Origin: an uncultured Erysipelotrichaceae bacterium
GTDB lineage: Bacteria; Bacillota_I; Bacilli_A; RF39; UBA660
DNA length: 11,330 nt
NCBI GenBank assembly: GCA_902766135.1
Contig: CACXCK010000048.1
Span: forward strand, 1-11,330
Reading direction: 5' to 3'
Below are positions 6,578-11,330 of the stretch, in pieces. The notes beneath the pieces were generated by a model, which was given only the letters and a program-made list of their open reading frames with translations, had not been told where the DNA came from and searched no databases. Position 1 is the stretch's first letter, and every line of letters starts with the position of its first letter. The position numbers and the translations under genes were made by a program.

Positions 6578-6613
6578 CATTTTATCACAAAAAAGATAAA
6601 ATGCAAGATAAAA
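6578..6613. repeat. GATAAAA repeat cluster / palindrome over the metS promoter
   Basis: CATTTTATC (6578-6586) and GATAAAATG (6595-6603) are a perfect 9-bp inverted repeat around 8 bases, covering both promoter boxes of the T-box transcript. AAGATAAAA at 6593-6601 is also repeated directly at 6605-6613. That gives three copies of GATAAAA in 36 bases. It could be an operator, a weak spoVT terminator (no T-run follows the stem) or A+T-rich coincidence. Confidence 0.4.
6579..6606 (-). promoter_or_regulatory. promoter of the T-box / metS transcript
   Basis: On the minus strand -35 TTGCAT (6601-6606) and -10 TAAAAT (6579-6584) are 16 bases apart, and the -10 is preceded by TGA, an extended -10 (TGn). 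The predicted start is near 6572, just upstream of Stem I of the T-box, which supports the call. Confidence 0.7.
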
Positions 6614-7120
6614 CTACTCAATATCAAAAGGATTGATTATAAGATTCACCATAAATTTAACAAACAAACGAAAATTATCATCAGGTTTACTACTACGAGA
6701 AACAATTAAATAACCTATACAATCAGAAGATAATATAACAGGCAATCCATAAGAATAACCATCAAACCCTAAAATATTTTCGGATTCAAATGACTCATAT
6801 TCCTCTAACTTAAAAAAACAATCTTTAATTAATTTAGGAATATTTTCTCCTACTGCTAAACTATTACTACTTAAAAGAACTTTTGACCCATCAAACAAGA
6901 ATGAATGATACCCAAATATATTAAATACAATATCTATTAGCGTTTTAGCGTAACTTTCCATCTTTGAAAGGAAAGAATACTTTTTTAAACATATTTCACT
7001 ATTATTTAAATAAATACTCATGTTTTCTCCATCTTTAAGTCCTAATGTTCGCCTAATCTCTTTTGGTATAACAATACGCCCAAGTTCATCTATTCTCCGA
7101 ACTATCCCAGTATCTTTCAA
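6614..7120 (-). CDS. spoVT: SpoVT, AbrB-type sporulation transcription regulator
   Basis: A 168-residue protein (178 in B. subtilis). Residues 1-50 are an AbrB swapped-hairpin DNA-binding domain, with TGIVRRIDELGRIVIPKEIR almost identical to B. subtilis SpoVT, followed by LKKYS and a C-terminal GAF-like domain. The C-terminal half is much more divergent, though GLPVILSSDCIGYLIVS fits the GAF core. SpoVT tunes forespore, sigma-G dependent genes in Bacillus. The start codon is TTG (7120), supported by the fixed N-terminal motif and by GGAGTGA at 7128-7134. It lies 47 bases after mfd, the same linkage as B. subtilis mfd-spoVT. Because AbrB-domain proteins are widespread, the name rests on the two-domain layout and the neighbour. 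Confidence 0.9.
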   Translation of the reverse strand: MKDTGIVRRIDELGRIVIPKEIRRTLGLKDGENMSIYLNNSEICLKKYSFLSKMESYAKTLIDIVFNIFGYHSFLFDGSKVLLSSNSLAVGENIPKLIKDCFFKLEEYESFESENILGFDGYSYGLPVILSSDCIGYLIVSRSSKPDDNFRLFVKFMVNLIINPFDIE

Positions 7121-7144
7121 AATAAGTTCACTCCAATCTAACTA

Positions 7145-7173
7145 TAGTTTGAAGCAAAATATATTTTTTATTC
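7145..7173 (-). promoter_or_regulatory. possible sigma-G-like promoter of spoVT
   Basis: On the minus strand GAATA (7169-7173) and CAAACTA (7145-7151) are 17 bases apart, close to the Bacillus sigma-G pattern gnATA-N17/18-CATnnTA with one -10 mismatch. The -35 overlaps the mfd stop codon. A start near 7138 would give a leader of about 18 nt holding the Shine-Dalgarno. In B. subtilis spoVT is a sigma-G gene. The motif is short and the region A+T-rich, so this is tentative. Confidence 0.3.
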
Positions 7174-10100
7174 TTTCATATCTTCATTAATTTTACTAAA
7201 AAGTTTAACAATATCATATATAAAATGTTTTTTTACATTAATAAAGTTCAAAGATATTTGTATTTTCTTTCCTATATAATGTATTTGAAATTTTGGATTA
7301 ATACTATATGCTTCCATAAATAACTTATCACCTTTAATTTTACTAGACACATCTACTGGAAGACTTACGGTTATGCTTCTGTCATTTTGAACAACCTCAG
7401 TAATATGCAATTCCAAGGCAATTTTTTCAAACCACTCTTCATACATATAAACTTCTAAATCATCACTAACAGGACCAAACCTGTCAACAATTTCATTTTT
7501 TACATCTTCTAACTTTTGATATGAATCTATTTCATTAATAAGTTTATGAATCTCAATTTTTACTTCTTCATCTGGTATATAAGAATCGTCAATATGCGTT
7601 GTAACATGTATTAAAGACTCATTATTCTCATCTAAAGGAACATCCTCTCCCTTCAGTTTTTTCATTTCTTCTTCTACCATTTTAGTATATAAACTTATAC
7701 CTACAGAATCAACAAATCCAGCCTGTTCACTACCTAATAAATCTCCAGCTCCCCTTATAGACAAATCTCTCATAGCAATTTTATATCCACTACCTAATTC
7801 GGTAAAATCTCTTATAGCTTGTAATCTTTTAACAGCGATATCATTAAGCATCTTACTCTTATCATACATAAGATATGCATATGCCACCTTATTACTTCTT
7901 CCAACCCTTCCTCTTAACTGATAAAGTTGAGACAAACCAAACCGATCTGCATTATAAATAATAAGGGTATTAGCATTAGGAATATCTATACCAGTTTCAA
8001 TAATAGTAGTCGATAAAAGAACATCAAATTCATGCTCAATAAAGCCATTCATAATATCTTCTATTTCTTCTTTTTTCATCTGGCCATGAGCATAACGAAT
8101 TCTAGCCTCAGGAATTAGTCTCTTTAATTTATCAGCCACATCTTCAATCGATTCAATAAAATTATATAATATAAATACTTGTCCATCTCTTCCTAATTCT
8201 TTATATACCGCATCCCTAACTAAATTATCACTCTCTTGAACAACATAGGTCTGCACAGGATACCTATTCATAGGTGGTGTATCTATAATTGATAAATCTC
8301 TTAATCCGGACATAGCCATTTTTAATGTTCGTGGAATAGGCGTTGCCGACAAAGTTAAAACATTAACGTCATTTTTAAATCTTTTAATCTTTTCCTTATG
8401 CGTAACTCCAAATCTCTGCTCTTCATCAACAATTAATAACCCTAATTTTAAAGGCATAATATCATCACTTAATAAACGATGCGTCCCAAACAAAATATCA
8501 ATTTTTCCATTTTTAAAATTTTCGACTATCTCTTTAGTTTCTTTAGATGAAGTAAATCTATTTAACAAAGCTATAGAAACAGGAAAATCTTGAAATCTCT
8601 CAAGACACGACTCATACTGTTGCTTACTCAAAATCGTAGTCGGACACAAATACATAACTTGCTTATTATTACAAACCGTTTTAAAAATAGCTCTAAATGC
8701 AACTTCAGTTTTACCAAAGCCAACATCTCCACATAGCAAACGATCCATCGGCGTCTCCTTATTTAAATCTGTAAGAACATCCCTAATAGCTCTTTTTTGA
8801 TCTTTCGTTTCCTCAAAAGAAAATTGTTCGCTAAAAATACTCTCTAAAGGATAATCAACATAAGCTTCCCCCTTAATTGACTCACGTTTCGCATATAGCT
8901 CAATTAATTCACCAGATATATCATGAATTCTCTTTTGAACAGCCTGCTTTTTCTTAACCCAAGAAGTCGAACCAAGCTTATTAATCTGTGGCTTCGTACC
9001 GTCTTTATCAGAATACTTATAAATTGAAGAAATCTTTTCAACAGGAATATACACCTTATCATTACCTAAATAAGATATTTGAATAAAATCTTTAAGCATT
9101 CCTTGTACTTTTAAAGTTGTTACACCATTATAAACCCCAATTCCGTGAACTCTATGAACAACATAATCCCCAATTTGTAAATGATCTAAATTCTTTATCT
9201 TAGTACCTATATGAAAATTATTTTTATAATTAACTGCCCGCTTTGTATTTTCAATATCATATTCAGAAATATAAACTTCTTTATTAAAAACAAAACCATT
9301 ATTTATTTTGCCATCAATAATATAAACATTTCCAGTTTTAAAATCATCAGACTGTAAAATAACATTACCATTAAACAATTCTCTTATCATATCAATTTGC
9401 TTCTGTTTGGACAAAACAAAAATAACAGAGTACCCAGTATCACACCATTTATTTACTCTTTCCTTTAATAAATCAAAATTTCCATTAAAATTATCTATAT
9501 CTTGACACTTAAACAAATAATCAGAATTATCATCAATATTATCAAACAAATTAAGAGAAATTGTTAAATTTGCTTTTAACTCATCCATCGAATAAAACTT
9601 ATTCTTATCTTCATCATCTAAAGAAAGAATCTCCTCCTCTAGTTTTTGATAAGCTAGCTTAATCTGATTAGAATGATATAAAAACAAAGAGGCATCCCCC
9701 AAATAATCATATAAGGAAGAACCATCATCACCTATAATTTCAGCAATAGGTAAACATACAATTGCTGAAATATCACTTATTGTTCTCTGCGTATTCTCAT
9801 CAAAAAATCTAATTGAATCAATTTCATCATCAAAAAATTCAACTCTAATTGGATGCTCTTGATTGGTTAAAAAAACATCTACAACAAAACCACGAACAGC
9901 ATACTCACCAGTAGAAGTAACTATTGAATCTCTTTTATAACCGAGCTTATCTAAAGAATTAATTAAATCATCTCTTAGAATCTTCATGCCTTTTTCTAAC
10001 AAAACTTTATTATTATCTTTTTCATTTATAGCTGGTAGTTTACGAATATACCCCATAATATTAGTAACGACAATATGTGGCCTAACCCCAAATTCTTCAA

Positions 10101-10383
10101 TAGCCTCTAACCTCTTCAACTTAAATTCAGGTGAAACAGACAAAGCAAGCGAAGTTAAAAAATCATCCATAGGATAAAATATTACATCATGTGTATAAGT
10201 TAATAATGATTGATAAATCAAATTGGCTTCATAAATATTAGAAGTAACAACAATAACATTCTTTTTAAAACACTTAAAATAATTACATACAAAAATAGTT
10301 GACAACTCTTTATTAAGTCCTTCAACAACTAAACCATCTCTATATTCAAAATTAGCAAAAAAATTCATCGTATCACAACCCAT
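7168..10383 (-). CDS. mfd: transcription-repair coupling factor Mfd
   Basis: A 1071-residue ATP-dependent DNA translocase that removes RNA polymerase stalled at lesions and recruits UvrA. Domains in order: a degenerate UvrB-like N-terminal module (to about 215, with GEYAVRGFVVDVF and HPIRVEFFDDEIDSIRFFD), the RNA polymerase interaction (CarD-like) domain near 400-460 (GDYVVHRVHGIGVY), the translocase with Walker A GDVGFGKTE near 550, DEEQRFGV near 650, SATPIPRTLKMA near 680 and the helicase C-terminal QLRGRVGRS near 820, then the TRCF C-terminal domain (about 930-1050). It is about 100 residues shorter than B. subtilis Mfd (1177), with the loss spread over the N-terminal half and linkers. The ATG at 10383 overlaps pth by 11 bases; an ATG at 10368 is also possible, and neither has a strong ribosome binding site. 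Linkage pth-mfd-spoVT is as in B. subtilis, without fin between pth and mfd. Confidence 0.97.
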   Translation of the reverse strand: MGCDTMNFFANFEYRDGLVVEGLNKELSTIFVCNYFKCFKKNVIVVTSNIYEANLIYQSLLTYTHDVIFYPMDDFLTSLALSVSPEFKLKRLEAIEEFGVRPHIVVTNIMGYIRKLPAINEKDNNKVLLEKGMKILRDDLINSLDKLGYKRDSIVTSTGEYAVRGFVVDVFLTNQEHPIRVEFFDDEIDSIRFFDENTQRTISDISAIVCLPIAEIIGDDGSSLYDYLGDASLFLYHSNQIKLAYQKLEEEILSLDDEDKNKFYSMDELKANLTISLNLFDNIDDNSDYLFKCQDIDNFNGNFDLLKERVNKWCDTGYSVIFVLSKQKQIDMIRELFNGNVILQSDDFKTGNVYIIDGKINNGFVFNKEVYISEYDIENTKRAVNYKNNFHIGTKIKNLDHLQIGDYVVHRVHGIGVYNGVTTLKVQGMLKDFIQISYLGNDKVYIPVEKISSIYKYSDKDGTKPQINKLGSTSWVKKKQAVQKRIHDISGELIELYAKRESIKGEAYVDYPLESIFSEQFSFEETKDQKRAIRDVLTDLNKETPMDRLLCGDVGFGKTEVAFRAIFKTVCNNKQVMYLCPTTILSKQQYESCLERFQDFPVSIALLNRFTSSKETKEIVENFKNGKIDILFGTHRLLSDDIMPLKLGLLIVDEEQRFGVTHKEKIKRFKNDVNVLTLSATPIPRTLKMAMSGLRDLSIIDTPPMNRYPVQTYVVQESDNLVRDAVYKELGRDGQVFILYNFIESIEDVADKLKRLIPEARIRYAHGQMKKEEIEDIMNGFIEHEFDVLLSTTIIETGIDIPNANTLIIYNADRFGLSQLYQLRGRVGRSNKVAYAYLMYDKSKMLNDIAVKRLQAIRDFTELGSGYKIAMRDLSIRGAGDLLGSEQAGFVDSVGISLYTKMVEEEMKKLKGEDVPLDENNESLIHVTTHIDDSYIPDEEVKIEIHKLINEIDSYQKLEDVKNEIVDRFGPVSDDLEVYMYEEWFEKIALELHITEVVQNDRSITVSLPVDVSSKIKGDKLFMEAYSINPKFQIHYIGKKIQISLNFINVKKHFIYDIVKLFSKINEDMKE

Positions 10384-10921
10384 TAAACCTATTCATTAAA
10401 TATGAAGAATCATTAGAAAAAAAAGAATTAACGATTTCCTCATAAGTTTTAAAATTACTAGATAACTTCTCAAATTCAGGCTTACTAAAACGACCTAAAA
10501 CATAAGAAATAGTATCATCTAAAGAATGTCCAATACCAACCTTTAATCTAACAAAATTATCAGTACCCAAAGAGTCAATAATAGACTTAATACCATTATG
10601 ACCACCACTACGCCCATGATCCTTAATCTTAAAATGACCTAATTCAATATCCATATCATCATGAACAACCATAATATCAAAAGAACTAATATGATAATAA
10701 GAAGCAATCTTTCCAACTGCCTCACCACTATTATTCATAAAAGTCTGAGGTTTTACAAATAAAACTTTTTCTCCATTAATAGTTTTAACTGACACCATAG
10801 CATTAAACTTTTTTTCAAATTTAAAATTACTTACAAAAGAATCAATAACTAAAAAGCCTGTATTATGTCTAGTATAATCATACTCTTTTCCGGGATTACC
10901 AAGTCCAACAATCATTTTCAT
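10373..10921 (-). CDS. pth: peptidyl-tRNA hydrolase
   Basis: A 182-residue enzyme of the bacterial Pth family, which cleaves peptidyl-tRNA released from stalled ribosomes so that tRNA is recycled. Active-site segments are intact: IVGLGNPGKEYDYTRHNTGF with Asn9 and catalytic His19, KPQTFMNNSG with Asn63, VVHDDMDIELG with Asp88, and GRSGGHNGIKSI with Asn109. It is about the usual family length. The start at ATG 10921 has a strong AGGAGG four bases beyond the TGA stop of the upstream methyltransferase gene, which itself overlaps that ribosome binding site. The stop TGA (10373-10375) lies beyond the mfd ATG, so all three genes are very likely one transcript. The B. subtilis orthologue is spoVC. 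Confidence 0.97.
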   Translation of the reverse strand: MKMIVGLGNPGKEYDYTRHNTGFLVIDSFVSNFKFEKKFNAMVSVKTINGEKVLFVKPQTFMNNSGEAVGKIASYYHISSFDIMVVHDDMDIELGHFKIKDHGRSGGHNGIKSIIDSLGTDNFVRLKVGIGHSLDDTISYVLGRFSKPEFEKLSSNFKTYEEIVNSFFSNDSSYLMNRFNGL

Positions 10922-10925
10922 AAAC

Positions 10926-11330
10926 TCACCTCCTAAATAAATTTTGATAAGTAGTTAACCCATCAATTGAAACCTGAGGATATACTTTACACCCAGTTTT
11001 GCCTTTTTTTACAAAGCTCATCAAAGCAATAATAGGATTTTCGACACTTTTAGAAGAAACAAACTGTAACTCTTTCAAAGCCAACTGACAATTACTTGCA
11101 CAATTTACAATCTCCTCTATCCTATCAGGAACATGTACGAGATAAAATCGTCCTTTATCACGTAAAAGATATTGTACACTGGAAAATAATTGTGTCAAAT
11201 TAATCATTATTTCGTGTCGTGCAATACTTTTGATTTTATTATTATTTATAAAATCAGGAGAATGATACTTAAAATAAGGTGGATTACATAAAACAACATC
11301 ATAAGTATTTCCCGGGAAATAATTTTGAAC
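10926..11330 (-). CDS. tRNA1(Val) A37 N6-methyltransferase-like protein (YabB/TrmN6), 5' end outside the window
   Basis: The open frame continues past the window edge; 134 codons are visible and the true start lies beyond 11330, so an internal ATG at 11207 is not the start. The visible part begins within the methyltransferase domain: YDVVLCNPPYF carries the NPPY signature of N6-adenine methyltransferases, followed by IARHEIMINLTQLF and DKGRFYLVHVPDRIEEI, a pattern typical of the YabB/TrmN6 family that modifies the adenine next to the anticodon of tRNA-Val. The SAM-binding region lies outside the window. Its stop TGA is embedded in the pth Shine-Dalgarno with 4 bases to the pth ATG. In B. subtilis yabB is followed by yazA and yabC, not by pth. 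Confidence 0.9.
   Translation of the reverse strand, partial: VQNYFPGNTYDVVLCNPPYFKYHSPDFINNNKIKSIARHEIMINLTQLFSSVQYLLRDKGRFYLVHVPDRIEEIVNCASNCQLALKELQFVSSKSVENPIIALMSFVKKGKTGCKVYPQVSIDGLTTYQNLFRR

Noticed and set aside
10373..10375. Mycoplasma-type code with TGA as tryptophan, suggested by the low GC content and small genes
   Set aside because: TGA ends pth at the normal family C-terminus and also ends the trmN6 gene inside the pth ribosome binding site, and tryptophans are encoded by TGG.
11208..11330. Treating the methyltransferase gene as a complete 93-residue ORF starting at 11207
   Set aside because: The frame stays open to the window edge and codes for the conserved NPPY motif upstream of that ATG, so the gene is a 5'-truncated fragment.
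1..11330. CRISPR arrays, insertion sequences, tRNA or rRNA genes, phage or defence modules
   Set aside because: No regularly spaced repeats, transposase frames, terminal inverted repeats or RNA-gene signatures were seen; the window is almost fully occupied by housekeeping and sporulation genes.

Overview
The window is strongly A+T-rich and every gene in it reads on the minus strand. Gene content and order point to a low-GC Bacillota, most likely a Bacilli or Erysipelotrichia-like lineage with a compact genome. TGA is a stop codon here (it ends both pth and the yabB/trmN6 homologue), so this is standard code and not the Mycoplasma code. Three genes point to an endospore former: yabG (spore-coat protease), spoVT and spoVG. 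YabG is the strongest of these, because SpoVG also occurs in non-sporulating Bacilli.

In the direction of transcription (high to low coordinates) the window begins with the 3' part of a yabB/trmN6-type tRNA methyltransferase, then pth (peptidyl-tRNA hydrolase), mfd (transcription-repair coupling factor) and spoVT. trmN6, pth and mfd are tightly packed: a 4-nt gap, then an 11-nt overlap. spoVT starts from TTG and may have its own sporulation-type promoter at the end of mfd. A control region of about 250 bases follows (6360-6613). It holds a sigma-A promoter overlapped by a perfect 9-bp palindrome, a methionine T-box leader (specifier AUG) and the T-box terminator. Just past that terminator is a 37-codon ORF with an excellent ribosome binding site that encodes a one-helix membrane peptide, and then metS.

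After metS comes a terminator and a new TATAAT promoter. They precede a 615-residue protein I do not recognise, which overlaps tatD by one base. ksgA (16S rRNA dimethyltransferase) follows and ends in a hairpin-plus-T-run terminator. Then come yabG, veg (tightly coupled) and, behind its own promoter, the first 28 codons of spoVG.

The order yabB, pth, mfd, spoVT, metS, yabD, ksgA, yabG, veg, spoVG uses the same genes as the Bacillus subtilis yabB-spoVT region, but shortened and permuted. Absent at their expected places are yazA/yabC, yabE, rnmV, sspF, ispE, purR/yabJ and fin. Most of the window is therefore ordinary translation, RNA-modification, repair and sporulation housekeeping. The parts that deserve attention are the T-box-controlled small membrane ORF, the 615-residue orphan, the unusual T-box terminator geometry and the candidate sporulation promoters built into gene ends.
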